A stretch of 64,000 bases of DNA, from the NCBI RefSeq assembly GCF_025666195.1, contig NZ_CP102592.1, positions 1,798,001 to 1,862,000 on the forward strand, read 5' to 3'. Positions 1 to 8,951 of the stretch are shown here, in pieces. How positions within the stretch are numbered: position 1 is the first letter of the stretch; every line of letters starts with the position of its first letter. The notes beneath the pieces are model-generated. The model ran no database searches. It had not been told where the DNA came from and saw only the letters and a program-made list of their open reading frames with translations. Source of the DNA: Xanthomonas sp. CFBP 8443 (GTDB taxonomy: Bacteria; Pseudomonadota; Gammaproteobacteria; Xanthomonadales; Xanthomonadaceae). Both the position numbers and the translations under genes were made by a program.

Positions 1-2481
1 GTAACTGAAGCAACGCCGGCCCTGGCGCACGAATTCCTTCTGCAGATAGCCGGGCGCCAGCGCGATCTGGTCCGGCGCGGTGCAGATGGTGGTGGCGAAA
101 TCGATCCAGTCGGCATCGTCGCTGATATAGGTGTTGGCGCGCGCGGCCTGGTCTTCTAGCTTGGGCATGCGCGTGGGTTCGCCGAGCCCGCGCTTGCGGC
201 GCTCGTTGCGGTCCTCGATCTGCTGCTGCTCGTTGTAGCCGAACCACGGCAGCATGCTGCTGTTGAAGAAGCTGCCGTTGCCCACGATCTCGGTCTGCGC
301 CTGGCGCACGGTGAGCCCGTGCGGATGGCGATCGACACGGAAGCGGAACGTGCGCTGCTCGCCGGGCTGCAGCGGGGTGCTCAGCCGGTAGATGCGGTAG
401 CCCAGCGCCTTGTCGTGCTTGACCAGGGTCTGCCCGCCCAGGTCCACCGCGACCAAGGTGTCGTCGCCATCCTCGCCGCTCATGCCCAGGTGCACGTCGC
501 CGATCGGCGTGGCGTGGGTATTGCGCACGGTCCAGGTGGCGTCCACGACGACCGACTGCGTTTCAGGGTGCAGATCGACCTGGTTGGTCACCGCGACGAT
601 GCGCGGTTGCGGCAGGTCCTTGTACTTGCGGTACTCGCGCTCGTAGCGGGCCTGCAGGTCCAGTTCCTGGTCGGGCGAGCGGAACGTGTTGTAGATATTG
701 GTGTTCCAGTAGATCCAGCCGCCGACCGCGGCGAACGCCAGCAGCGACAGCGCGGTCGCGACCCCGGCGCCGCCGCGCAGGCGCTGCCGTGCCAGCCGCA
801 GCCGCTGGCGCGGTCCGTTGCCGACGCCGCGCGGCCAGAACGCGGCCGCCAGCAACAGCAAGGTCAGCAGGAACAGGCCCCAATAGCCTTGCAGCCACAG
901 CTGCCCCGGCAGGAAGTGGCCGAAGCCGTTCATGTCCGAATACGGCGCATTCGGCCAACTGCCGAAGTTGTACAGGCTCTGCGTGTAGTCGAGCATCGAC
1001 AGCGCCACCTGCCCGATCAGCAGCAGGATCAGCAGCGCATAGCCGAAGAACTTGTTGTTGCTCAGCACCTGCAGCACCAGCGCCATGCCGCCCATCAACA
1101 CGTAGAACACCGAACCCAGCGCCAGCGTCTTCAGATACAGCAGCGGCTCGATCTGGGTATAGCCCTTGCCCAGCTGCACCGCGACCGAAGCCAGCGCGCC
1201 GACCGCCTGGAACGCCGCGATCACCGCGATCAGCGTCAACAGCTTGCCCAGCAGCGGCACCCAGTTCGGGACCGGCATCGCATCGGTGATGCCGTCGATG
1301 CGCACGCCGCGTTCCTTCCACACCAGTTCGCCGGCATAGAACAGCACGATGATCACCAGCAGGAAGCTGTAGCTGTTCTGCAGCCCCTGCAGCATGATCG
1401 AGGTCACCGGCCAGATGTCGGTGCCGTAGTAGTTGCCGCCGAACAAGGCCTGCGGCACGAAGTTGGCGATGCCGAGCAGCAGCAGGACCACGAACGGCGC
1501 GCTGCGGAACACGCCCAGGGTGTCGAAGCGCACCTGCCGCAGCAATTGCCGCCAGCCGGCGCCGTTCTGCGCGAACGGGACGGCTGCCGGCAGTCGCACG
1601 GCGCGCGCAGCGATCGCGGCTGCGGCCACGGGCGCCGCGACGGCCGGCGCCGGCTGCTTGCGGCCGAAACGGCGGCGGGTACCGCTGCGTTCGGTGCGGA
1701 ACAGGGCGAAGGTCGCCGCGAACAGCAGCACCGACACGCCCAGCCACAGCGCACGGTTGGCCAGCAGGTAGCCGCTGAGTTCGGGCAGGTTGTGGTTGCG
1801 CTCTTCCGCCGACCAGTAGCGCAGCGTCTGCGCCAGCGCGCGGATGCCGAGCGGGTCGGACAGGGTGGCCGCCCAGACGTTGTCCAGGTCGGCCAGCACC
1901 GCGCGGCTGACCCCGTACAGCACCAGGAACACGATGACGCCGACATACACCCACAGGATGTTGCGCGCGGTCACCGCCAGCAGCGACAGCAGCGCGGTGG
2001 CGAACAGCACGTTCGGCAGCACCATCACCGCCAGCGTCCACAGGTAGGACGAGACGGCCACCGGCCCCAGCCGGACCGGATCGATCCACGGCATGAACTG
2101 GGCGATGAAGATGCCGAACGCGACGATCAGGTACATCACCATGCAGGCCAGCAAGGCTGCGCCGATGCGTCCGACCAGATAGTCGCGGCGCCGTACCGGG
2201 CTGGAGAACACCAGTTCGGCGGTGCCCAGCTCGAAGTCGCGCAGCAGCGCATTGCTGACGAACAGCGTGGCCACCAGCAAGCCGATCAGGGTGAAGGCGG
2301 TCATCATCGTGGCGACGACCGAGGGCGCATTGCGGTGGACGTTGCCGATGCCGCCGCCGATCTGCACCGCGTCGCTGGAGCTGGCGCCGAAGGCGAGCAG
2401 GGCGAGCAGCGCGGCCAGCAGCCACAGCAGGGGGGAACGCAACTGCTCGCGCAGCTCGAAGCGCAGGAAAGCCAGGATCAT
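1..2481 (-). CDS. ABC-2 permease fused to M1-type aminopeptidase domain (C-terminus outside window)
   Basis: Membrane half of an ABC exporter fused to a zinc-aminopeptidase-like domain, a known fused family. The ATG at 2481 opens a frame that stays open to base 1 (827 codons). It begins MILAFLRFELREQLRSP and has hydrophobic segments through about residue 600. A soluble part then resembles the N-terminal beta domain of M1 peptidases (for example YRIYRLSTPLQPGEQ and the tail EFVRQGRRCFSY). The HExxH zinc site would lie beyond the left edge, so catalytic competence cannot be judged. It lies 13 bp downstream of its ATPase, clearly one operon. The substrate is unknown. Confidence 0.85.
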   Translation of the reverse strand, partial: MILAFLRFELREQLRSPLLWLLAALLALLAFGASSSDAVQIGGGIGNVHRNAPSVVATMMTAFTLIGLLVATLFVSNALLRDFELGTAELVFSSPVRRRDYLVGRIGAALLACMVMYLIVAFGIFIAQFMPWIDPVRLGPVAVSSYLWTLAVMVLPNVLFATALLSLLAVTARNILWVYVGVIVFLVLYGVSRAVLADLDNVWAATLSDPLGIRALAQTLRYWSAEERNHNLPELSGYLLANRALWLGVSVLLFAATFALFRTERSGTRRRFGRKQPAPAVAAPVAAAAIAARAVRLPAAVPFAQNGAGWRQLLRQVRFDTLGVFRSAPFVVLLLLGIANFVPQALFGGNYYGTDIWPVTSIMLQGLQNSYSFLLVIIVLFYAGELVWKERGVRIDGITDAMPVPNWVPLLGKLLTLIAVIAAFQAVGALASVAVQLGKGYTQIEPLLYLKTLALGSVFYVLMGGMALVLQVLSNNKFFGYALLILLLIGQVALSMLDYTQSLYNFGSWPNAPYSDMNGFGHFLPGQLWLQGYWGLFLLTLLLLAAAFWPRGVGNGPRQRLRLARQRLRGGAGVATALSLLAFAAVGGWIYWNTNIYNTFRSPDQELDLQARYEREYRKYKDLPQPRIVAVTNQVDLHPETQSVVVDATWTVRNTHATPIGDVHLGMSGEDGDDTLVAVDLGGQTLVKHDKALGYRIYRLSTPLQPGEQRTFRFRVDRHPHGLTVRQAQTEIVGNGSFFNSSMLPWFGYNEQQQIEDRNERRKRGLGEPTRMPKLEDQAARANTYISDDADWIDFATTICTAPDQIALAPGYLQKEFVRQGRRCFSY

Positions 2482-2494
2482 GGTCGGCGCTCCG

Positions 2495-3388
2495 TCAGGC
2501 GGCCCGCGCCTGCTGGCGCAGGCGCTGGAAATACACGTCCTCGAGGTCGGGCGAGACCGGTTCGAAGCCCGCTTCCGGGCACTCGGCGCTGAACACATGG
2601 ATCACCGGGCTGCCGGCCACCAGCCGCGTGGACAGCACGGTGAAGCGCGCTTCGTACTCCGCCAGCGCGCTCTTGGCCACCTGCTTGCGCCAGACCTGCT
2701 GGCTGAGCGTGGCGATGGCGTCGGCGGGACGGCCGGTCAGCAGGACCTGGCCCTTGTTCATGATCGCCATCGCCGGGCACAGGTCGGTGACGTCCTCGAC
2801 GATGTGGGTGGACAGGATCACCACCACGTTCTCGCCGATCTCGGCCAGCAGGTTGAGGAAGCGGTTGCGTTCCTCCGGATCCAGGCCTGCGGTGGGTTCG
2901 TCGACGATGACCAGCTGCGGATTGCCGAGCAGCGCCTGGGCGATGCCGAAGCGCTGGCGCATGCCGCCGGAATAGGTGCCCAGCTTGCGCTTGCGCGCAT
3001 CCCACAGGTTGACCTGCTGCAGCAGCCCCTCGACCAGCTCCTTGCGCTGGCGCCGCTCGGTGAGCCCTTTCAGCACCGCGAAATGATCGAGCAGGTCCAG
3101 CGCGCTGACCTTGGGATAGACGCCGAAATCCTGCGGCAGGTAGCCGAGTTTGCGCCGCAGCGCGTCCTTGTCGCGCAGCACATCGATCGTCTGGCCATCG
3201 GCGGTGGTGAGCGTGGCGCTGCCGGAATCGGCTTCCTGCAGCGTGGCCAGGGTGCGCATCAACGAGGACTTGCCGGCGCCGTTGGGGCCGAGCAGGCCGA
3301 ACATGCCGTGCGGGATGTCCAGGGTGACGCCCTTGAGCGCATGGACGCCATTGGCGTAGGTCTTGGACAGCTCGCGGATCTGCAGCAT
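2495..3388 (-). CDS. ABC transporter ATP-binding protein
   Basis: Cytoplasmic ATPase that powers the adjacent permease. All nucleotide-binding motifs are present in 297 residues: Walker A GPNGAGKS at 34-41, Q-loop Gln86, signature YSGGMRQR at 139-146, Walker B LVIVDEP at 159-165, and an H-loop His at 195. The last 100 residues form the C-terminal extension usual in drug- or lipid-type ABC-2 exporters. A GGGGAAGG ribosome site lies just before the ATG. The permease-peptidase follows after 13 bp. The 152 bp upstream, toward the glyoxalase-fold genes, show no clear feature. Confidence 0.93.
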   Translation of the reverse strand: MLQIRELSKTYANGVHALKGVTLDIPHGMFGLLGPNGAGKSSLMRTLATLQEADSGSATLTTADGQTIDVLRDKDALRRKLGYLPQDFGVYPKVSALDLLDHFAVLKGLTERRQRKELVEGLLQQVNLWDARKRKLGTYSGGMRQRFGIAQALLGNPQLVIVDEPTAGLDPEERNRFLNLLAEIGENVVVILSTHIVEDVTDLCPAMAIMNKGQVLLTGRPADAIATLSQQVWRKQVAKSALAEYEARFTVLSTRLVAGSPVIHVFSAECPEAGFEPVSPDLEDVYFQRLRQQARAA

Positions 3389-3540
3389 GGCGCACCTTCC
3401 CCTGGTCGATACCCGAGTATTGGTGCGATCGCGCGTTGCCGCATGCGCCGGAAGTCATTGCCAGCGGCGACGCTACGAGCTGGCTAGTGCGGCTGCGGGT
3501 GGATGTGCAACGGGGTCGGACGGCCCAGGCATGGCGCCGC

Positions 3541-3936
3541 TCAGCCGCCCTCGTACAGCTCCAGCGGCAGGTCGTCCGGGTCGGCGAAGAAGGTGAAGCG
3601 GCGCCCGGTGTATTCGTCGATGCGGATCGGCTCGGTGACCACGCCGTGCGCCTGCAGGTGGGCGATGGCCGCGTCCAGGTCGCTCACGCGCAGCGCCAGG
3701 TGGCGCAGGCCGCAGGCTTCCGGGCGGCTCGGCCGCGGCGGCGGCGCGGGGAACGAGAACAGTTCGATCTGGGTGCCGTCGGGCAGGGCCAGGTCCAGCT
3801 TCCAGGAGTCGCGCGCGTCGCGGTAGACCTCGGCGACCACGCGCAGGCCGAGGACGCGGCAGTAGAAATCCTTCGAGCGCGCGTAGTCGGAGGCGATGAT
3901 CGCCACATGGTGCAGGCCGCGCAGGGTCAGGCTCAT
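3541..3936 (-). CDS. VOC (glyoxalase I-like) family protein
   Basis: A 131-residue vicinal-oxygen-chelate protein, the GloA2 / SMU1112c-like type of glyoxalase I homologue. The start MSLTLRGLHHVAIIASDYAR carries the first metal-ligand His. ALPDGTQIELFSF, CGLRHLALRVSDLD and ADPDDLPLELYEG give the remaining beta-alpha-beta-beta-beta modules and the C-terminal Glu ligand. The ATG overlaps the stop of the preceding gene only because that next frame begins there; the two VOC genes share an ATGA junction (3933-3936) and are translationally coupled. The substrate is not predictable; methylglyoxal detoxification is possible. Confidence 0.85.
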   Translation of the reverse strand: MSLTLRGLHHVAIIASDYARSKDFYCRVLGLRVVAEVYRDARDSWKLDLALPDGTQIELFSFPAPPPRPSRPEACGLRHLALRVSDLDAAIAHLQAHGVVTEPIRIDEYTGRRFTFFADPDDLPLELYEGG

Positions 3937-4334
3937 CGGCACAGCGCCTGGCCGAACTGCAGCAGGTGGCCGTCCGGATCGTGGATCGCGAACTCGCGCA
4001 TGCCGTAGGCGAACTCCTCCAGCGGGTAGGCGATGCGCGCATGCGGCTGCAGCCGCTGCCACCACGCGTCCACGTCGTCGGTGCGGAAGTACAGCGAGCC
4101 GGGGAAGCCGGAAACCGCGGCATCGCCCTGCGCCTGGCGAGCGGCCAGCATCAGCGCCAGCGGGCCATGCCGCAGCGACGCCCAGCCGGCGTCCGCGCCG
4201 CCACTTTCGATGCGGAACTCCAGCATGCCGGTGTAGAACGCCAGCGCCGCGCCCAGGTCGGCGCTGCGCAGCATCGGGGTCAACGCGGTCAAGGCCATGC
4301 GCTGCTGCGTTGCGGAGGGAAGGAGATGAGCCAT
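3933..4334 (-). CDS. VOC / bleomycin-resistance-like family protein
   Basis: A second vicinal-oxygen-chelate protein, 133 residues, related to bleomycin-resistance-type dioxygenase folds (LTPMLRSADLGAALAFYTGML, SGFPGSLYFRTDDVDAWW, FAIHDPDGHLLQFGQAL). It may be a binding protein rather than an enzyme. The ATG at 4334 was chosen because a TATGCT hexamer ends exactly six bases upstream, which fits a leaderless start. An internal ATG at 4298 (MALTALTPML) matches the usual family start and is the alternative. Its stop overlaps the ATG of the downstream VOC gene by 4 bp. Confidence 0.8.
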   Translation of the reverse strand: MAHLLPSATQQRMALTALTPMLRSADLGAALAFYTGMLEFRIESGGADAGWASLRHGPLALMLAARQAQGDAAVSGFPGSLYFRTDDVDAWWQRLQPHARIAYPLEEFAYGMREFAIHDPDGHLLQFGQALCR

Positions 4335-4340
4335 GCAAGA

Positions 4341-4346
4341 AGCATA
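4341..4346 (-). promoter_or_regulatory. -10 hexamer (TATGCT), predicted leaderless start
   Basis: TATGCT on the minus strand with six bases (TCTTGC) before the ATG at 4334, so a sigma-70 start would fall on the A of the ATG. No ribosome-binding site is present and no good -35 box is visible. Confidence 0.45.
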
Positions 4347-4460
4347 GCGCGGCGTCGGATATCCGGCCCTGAATCGTGCGGGCATGGCGACGTTGGCGTG
4401 CGCGGCGCGCGCATCTGCAGCGTGCGTTGGCCGCTGCAGCACGTCGCCGATGCGCTGCAG

Positions 4461-4504
4461 GAGGGGCTTGTGCCGGTAACGCCCGGTCGGGGCCCAAGCC
4501 CCTC
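4461..4504. repeat. REP-like palindrome
   Basis: Perfect 10-bp inverted arms GAGGGGCTTG (4461-4470) and CAAGCCCCTC (4495-4504) around a GC-rich loop, followed by CCCACGG. The GTGGGAGGGGCTT-like edge resembles the other REP-type repeats in the window. It lies just beyond the stop of the DUF885 gene and may end its transcript. Confidence 0.55.
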
Positions 4505-4534
4505 CCACGGAAGCGATGTGGATCGCCGCTGTGC

Positions 4535-6412
4535 TCAGCCCTTCTTGCTCGCCACCCAGCGTTCGATCTTTTCCTGCAGCACGTCCAGCGGCACCGAGCC
4601 GTCCTTCAGGATCTCGGCGTGGAACTCGCGGATGTCGAACTTGGCGCCGAGCTGCGCGCGCGCGTAGTCGCGCAGCTGCATGATCTTCATCTCGCCGATC
4701 TTGTAGGACAGCGCCTGCCCGGGAATGGCCATGTAGCGCTCGGCCTCGGCTTCGGCATCGGTGCGGCTGGTGGCCGAGTTCTCGAGCATGTAGTCGATCA
4801 CCTGCTCGCGGGTCCAGCCCTTGCTGTGCAGGCCGGTGTCCACCACCAGGCGGATCGCGCGCCACAACTCGTTCTGCAGGTAGCCGAAGTAGTTGTACGG
4901 GTCCTGGTACAGGCCCAGCTCCTTGCCCAGCGATTCGGTGTACAGGCCCCAGCCTTCGATGTAGGCGGTCTCGCCGCCGAAGCGGCGGAACTTGGGCAGG
5001 TTGGTCAGTTCCTGCTGCAGGCCGAGTTGGAAGTGGTGGCCGGGAATGGCCTCGTGCAGGTACAGGTCTTCCGCATCCCAGGTCTTGCGGCTGGGCAGGT
5101 CGTAGGTGTTGACGTAGAAGATGCCCGGGCGCGAGCCGTCCTCGCTGGGACGCATGTACGAGCCGCCGGCCGCCGACTGCGCGCGGTACGGTTCCACCGG
5201 GCGGATCTCGAACGCCGCTTTGGGCTTGAGCGAGAACATGCGCGGCACCGCCGCGTCCACCCGCGTCTCCAGGCCGCGGTAGTAGGTCAGCAGTTCGTCC
5301 TCGCTCTTGAAGGTGAAGCGCTTGTCGGTCTGCATGAACTTGAAGAACTTCGGCATCGAGCCGCGGAACTTCACCTGCTTCATCACCGCCTGGATCTGCC
5401 CCTGGATGCGCGCGACCTCGTCCAGGCCGATCTGGTGGATCTGCGCCGGGCTCAGTTCGGTGGTGGTGCTCTGGCGCACGTTGTACGCGTACCAGTCCGC
5501 GCCGCCGGGCAGCGCGCCGACGCCGGCGGTGCTGCGCGTGGCCGGCATGTATTCGGTGGCGATGAAGCCGCGCAGCGAGCGGTACGCCGGCATGATCCGG
5601 TATTCGATCATGCGCTTGTATTCGGCGGTAATGCGCTGCTTCTCGGCCTCGGGCATGTCCGCCGGCAGGTTGCGCACCGGGCCCCAGAACAGGCTTTCCT
5701 CGGCGGTGGGCTTGATGATCGCGTCCAGCTGCGGCAGCACCTTCTCCATCAGCGCGCGCGGCTGCACCACGCCGGCCTTCATGCCCTCGCGCATGTTGGC
5801 GATGGCCTGGTCGAACAGGGCCGGGATGCCGAGCGCGCGCCGCGACCAGTTGTCGTAGTCCTTGGCATTGCGGAACGGCTGCGCGCCGGTGCCCGAGCCG
5901 AGCATCACCATGATGCTGCCGACGTTGTAGAACTGGTTCACCGGCTGCATCCAGCTCGGGTACTTCTCCGACTCCAGTGCGTTGCGCGCGTCGCCGACGA
6001 AGATCTCGTAGCTGAGCAGGTCCTGCCCGCTGAGCCCGTCCTTGCCGATCGCCTCGGCCTTGCCCAACCACTGCACAGTGAAGTCGTGCGACTGCTGGCG
6101 GAACGCGGGCGACAGGAAGTTCGGCAGTTGGTCGTTGTAGCGGCTGTCGCCCTGGAACGTGGCCTGCAGGGGGTTCAACTTCAGCGAGGCTTCCCAGTAG
6201 TCGTCGTACAGGCGATTGAGCTGCTCGGCCTTGCTGCGCACCACCGGCGCTGCGGCCGGGCGCGCCTTCCTGGCCTTGCTGGCCTTGGCGCGGGTCTGCG
6301 CAGTCTGCTGTTTGGCGGTCTTTTTCTTGGCCGCGTCCGCCGGTACGGCCAGCGACAGGCTCAGGACGGCGGCGATGGCGAGCGACAGCAGACGGGGAAA
6401 GCTGGGCGGCAT
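4535..6412 (-). CDS. Exported DUF885 family protein (predicted metallohydrolase)
   Basis: A 625-residue DUF885 protein. A signal peptide follows MPPSFPRLLSLAIAAVLSLS and ends near VPADA, so export is expected; a Lys/Ala-rich linker comes next. The family hallmark LHEAIPGHHFQ lies at residues 452-462 (His453, Glu454, His459 and His460 are candidate metal ligands). Members are often annotated as putative peptidases, but the substrate here is unknown. The ATG at 6412 was preferred over one 28 codons upstream because it begins the signal peptide. The 294 bp upstream (6413-6706) hold no recognisable gene or signal. Confidence 0.85.
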   Translation of the reverse strand: MPPSFPRLLSLAIAAVLSLSLAVPADAAKKKTAKQQTAQTRAKASKARKARPAAAPVVRSKAEQLNRLYDDYWEASLKLNPLQATFQGDSRYNDQLPNFLSPAFRQQSHDFTVQWLGKAEAIGKDGLSGQDLLSYEIFVGDARNALESEKYPSWMQPVNQFYNVGSIMVMLGSGTGAQPFRNAKDYDNWSRRALGIPALFDQAIANMREGMKAGVVQPRALMEKVLPQLDAIIKPTAEESLFWGPVRNLPADMPEAEKQRITAEYKRMIEYRIMPAYRSLRGFIATEYMPATRSTAGVGALPGGADWYAYNVRQSTTTELSPAQIHQIGLDEVARIQGQIQAVMKQVKFRGSMPKFFKFMQTDKRFTFKSEDELLTYYRGLETRVDAAVPRMFSLKPKAAFEIRPVEPYRAQSAAGGSYMRPSEDGSRPGIFYVNTYDLPSRKTWDAEDLYLHEAIPGHHFQLGLQQELTNLPKFRRFGGETAYIEGWGLYTESLGKELGLYQDPYNYFGYLQNELWRAIRLVVDTGLHSKGWTREQVIDYMLENSATSRTDAEAEAERYMAIPGQALSYKIGEMKIMQLRDYARAQLGAKFDIREFHAEILKDGSVPLDVLQEKIERWVASKKG

Positions 6413-6706
6413 TGCGGGCTCCAACGACAAGCGAGCACGGGAGCTTGCCCGATCCGCACCGTGGAGGCCACCCATCGCCGCATCCGCGGTCAGCAAAAAG
6501 CCGGTGCGGCGCCACGCGGCCGGCGCCTGTGCGGCCTGCTTGCGGCGGTGCGCAGGGCAGGCCGGGCGGATGTCTGCGGCGTTTGCGGCGGCCGTGCGTG
6601 CGTGGTCGCCGCAGCGCAGCGGCGACGCTGGCGGCGTGCGAACGGGCCCGCGCCGGGATGCGCAAATGCCGGGCGCGGCGCCGCGCCTGCGCGGCCGGGC
6701 GCCGGC

Positions 6707-7480
6707 TCAGTCGGCCGCAGCTTCCTCGCGCAGTTGCGCGGCGCGGGCAGGACTGAGGTAGTCGGTGATCAGCCGCCGCATCAGGTACAGCAGCGGGATC
6801 AGCAGCACCGCCAGCAGCATCTTGCAGATGTAGTTGAGTGTGCTCACCGCCAGGAACAGCGGGATCGACCAGTGCTGCGGGCCGAGCACGAAGGCGATGT
6901 AGATGACCACGAAGCTGTCGATCAGCTGCGACACCGCGGTGGAGCCGGTGGCGCGCAGCCACACGTGTTTTTCGCCGGTGGCGTTGCGGATGCGGTGGAA
7001 CACCGCCACGTCGATCAGCTGCCCGGCCAGGAACGCGACCAGCGAGCCGGCGATGGTCCACAGGCCCTGGCCGAACACCGCGGCGAACGCAGCCTGGTAG
7101 TCGGGCACGCCCTGCGCCTGCGCCGCGCCCACCCAGAATCCGGCCGGCGCCAGTGCGATGGCGGCGAACGCGAACAGGAAGCCGTAGCCGATCAGCGCCA
7201 CCGCCAGCCACGAGATGAAGCGCACCCCGCGCCGGCCGAAGAATTCGTTGATGGTGTCGGTGAGGATGAACACCAGCGGCCACAACAAGGTGCCGGCGGT
7301 GAAGTTCATCGAGCCGGCCTGGCCGAACAGGTTCCAGTTCAGCGGCGCGATGCCCAGGGTGTCTTCCAGCGCGAAGATCTTGACCCCGATGAATTCGGCC
7401 AGCGCGGCATTGACGCAGAAGAACGCGGCCAGGCCGATGAACAGGCGAACGGCGCGATCGTCGAGCGTGCCGTTGCGCAT
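6707..7480 (-). CDS. Queuosine precursor transporter (YhhQ / VUT family)
   Basis: A 257-residue inner-membrane protein with about six hydrophobic segments, of the VUT (DUF165) family that takes up 7-cyano/7-aminomethyl-deazaguanine for tRNA queuosine. Family-typical stretches are FILTDTINEFFGRRGVRF, LAGQLIDVAVFHRIR and STAVSQLIDSFVVIYIAF. The ATG is preceded by GAGGGAAGG. It begins 10 bp after the DUF502 gene, so the two are probably co-transcribed. No queuine or preQ1 synthesis gene is in the window. Confidence 0.88.
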   Translation of the reverse strand: MRNGTLDDRAVRLFIGLAAFFCVNAALAEFIGVKIFALEDTLGIAPLNWNLFGQAGSMNFTAGTLLWPLVFILTDTINEFFGRRGVRFISWLAVALIGYGFLFAFAAIALAPAGFWVGAAQAQGVPDYQAAFAAVFGQGLWTIAGSLVAFLAGQLIDVAVFHRIRNATGEKHVWLRATGSTAVSQLIDSFVVIYIAFVLGPQHWSIPLFLAVSTLNYICKMLLAVLLIPLLYLMRRLITDYLSPARAAQLREEAAAD

Positions 7481-7490
7481 CTGCCTTCCC

Positions 7491-8168
7491 TCAGCGGTCC
7501 ATGGTGCGGGTGAACGGCACGCTGTCCGGCGCCACCGCGCCGCCGGAGATGATGAAGCTCATCGCCTGGTCCACGCTCCAGTCGGTGGGGGTCAGCAGTT
7601 CCACCGGCACGATCTCCAGGTAGCCGGAGGTCGGGTTCGGCGTGGTCGGCACGTACACCGCGGCCAGTTCGCGGCCGGTGCCCTGTTCCTTGATCACCCG
7701 CGTCACCAGGCCCACCGACTTCATGTCGCGGTGCGGGAAGTCGATCAGCACCACGCGCTGGGTGCTGCCGGGCTGGGTCTGCAGGATGTCCAGCAGTTTG
7801 CGCGCGCTGTCGTAGACCACGCTGGCCAGCGGGATGCGGCGCATGATCGCCTCGAACCAGCGCAGCAGGCGTTGCCCGATCACGCGCCGGCTGAGGATGC
7901 CGACCAGCAGGATCGCCGCCAGGGTGGCGATCAGGGCGATGGTGTTCTGCACCCACAGCGCGGTGGCCCAGCCCATCTCGCGCGGGAACGAGGCGGCGAT
8001 GCGCGCCGACAGCGGCACCACCCACGGGCTGCTGATGCCCGACAGCAGCACGAACACGAACTTGACCACGACCCAGGTCAGCCAGATCGGCAGCAGGGTC
8101 AGCAGGCCGGTGAGGAACAGCCGTTGCAGGGACGGGCGCGGGTGCGGAGCGGGGGTTTCGGGCGACAT
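7491..8168 (-). CDS. DUF502 family membrane protein
   Basis: A 225-residue protein of the DUF502 family, function unknown. Two N-terminal transmembrane helices (LFLTGLLTLLPIWLTWVVV, and a second near WVQNTIALIATLAAILLVG) precede a soluble domain with the conserved VVLIDFPHRDMKSVGLVTR and AVYVPTTPNPTSGYLEIVP. The ATG at 8168 was chosen for the family start and because a TACACT hexamer lies six bases upstream. The queuosine transporter gene follows after 10 bp. Confidence 0.85.
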   Translation of the reverse strand: MSPETPAPHPRPSLQRLFLTGLLTLLPIWLTWVVVKFVFVLLSGISSPWVVPLSARIAASFPREMGWATALWVQNTIALIATLAAILLVGILSRRVIGQRLLRWFEAIMRRIPLASVVYDSARKLLDILQTQPGSTQRVVLIDFPHRDMKSVGLVTRVIKEQGTGRELAAVYVPTTPNPTSGYLEIVPVELLTPTDWSVDQAMSFIISGGAVAPDSVPFTRTMDR

Positions 8169-8174
8169 CGGCCT

Positions 8175-8180
8175 AGTGTA
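8175..8180 (-). promoter_or_regulatory. -10 hexamer (TACACT), predicted leaderless start
   Basis: TACACT on the minus strand ends six bases (AGGCCG) before the ATG at 8168, placing the predicted transcription start on the start codon. No -35 box of note. Confidence 0.45.
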
Positions 8181-8343
8181 GTGGAGCGTTGCGCCGACCG
8201 CTGCGCCCGGCGACCAGGATGGCGCACGCCGTGCAGGTGCGATTGGGGAAACAGCGACGCGCGCTTCGCGCTGGCTTCGGGCCACCGGTCGCAGCGAACG
8301 CAAGCCCTTCCCGCGGTACGCCCGTGGGCTGGCGCCGGTCCCT

Positions 8344-8371
8344 GTGGGAGCGACTTCAGTCGCGACGAGCG
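8344..8371 (+). repeat. REP-like unit (GTGGGAGCGACTTCAG type)
   Basis: GTGGGAGCGACTTCAG followed by TCGCGACGAGCG, with inverted core GCGAC (8350-8354) and GTCGC (8359-8363). A copy with one base difference lies at 59436-59463 in the opposite orientation. Confidence 0.75.
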
Positions 8372-8501
8372 CAGCGGATGGCCTGCGGACGTCGGGAGTC
8401 GTCGGAGCTGTTCGGCTCGACGCCGCATGGAACTCTTCCAGCTAGGCGGCTACGCGATCGACCGAGCCGCGATCGCGGCAGGTGTCGCTGTCGCGCCGCC
8501 G

Positions 8502-8951
8502 TTACCGCGCCGGCTTGCGCTTGACGTACAGCTGCTTGCGCGTGCGCGCGACCACCTCGCCGTGCGCGTCGAGGATCTCGTTGTCGAACCAGCGCAGGTA
8601 TTTCTCGCCGCCGGCGGTGGCGGTGCGGATCTCGTCCAGCAGCGCGTCGTCGAGGCGGAACTGCGCGGTCACCGTGCCGCGCCCCGGGCGCACGAACTCG
8701 ATGCTGCCGGCCTTGTCCCAGACGTAGTAGGCGCCGCCCAGGTTCTGCATCGCCAGCAGCATCCAGAACGGATCGGTCATCGCGAACAGGCTGCCGCCGA
8801 AATGGGTGCCGACGTAGTTGCGGTTCCACGGCCGCATGCGCAGTTCGACCCGCGCGTAGCGGTAGTCCGCACTCAATTCCACCAGGTGGATGCCGGCGAA
8901 CAGGAACGGCGGCCACAGGTTCAGGCCCAGACGGAACAACGAAGCATTCAT
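8502..8951 (-). CDS. DUF4442 hotdog-fold thioesterase-like protein
   Basis: A 149-residue single hotdog domain. MNASLFRLGLNLWPPFLFAG, YVGTHFGGSLFAMTDPFW and SIEFVRPGRGTVTAQF match the DUF4442 family, a relative of PaaI/YiiD-type thioesterases. Expected to be cytoplasmic and to act on acyl-CoA-like thioesters, but the substrate is unknown. It stands alone, with REP-containing DNA downstream and 200 bp without clear features upstream (8952-9151). Confidence 0.83.
   Translation of the reverse strand: MNASLFRLGLNLWPPFLFAGIHLVELSADYRYARVELRMRPWNRNYVGTHFGGSLFAMTDPFWMLLAMQNLGGAYYVWDKAGSIEFVRPGRGTVTAQFRLDDALLDEIRTATAGGEKYLRWFDNEILDAHGEVVARTRKQLYVKRKPAR

Larger units (their letters stand above)
8169..8501. 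other. Intergenic region with a REP-like repeat
   Basis: These 333 bp separate two minus-strand genes. They hold the predicted -10 of the DUF502 gene and one REP-like unit at 8344-8371. Open frames across it have the skewed Arg/Ala composition of shadow frames, and no gene is supported. Confidence 0.6.

Noticed and set aside
319..2592. A 757-codon plus-strand open frame at the left end
   Set aside because: Gln/Arg-rich shadow of the permease-peptidase gene, which has proper membrane helices on the minus strand.
3933..7283. A 1,116-codon minus-strand frame spanning several genes
   Set aside because: Only its last 133 codons are real (the second VOC gene); the rest is out of frame with the DUF885 and queuosine transporter genes.
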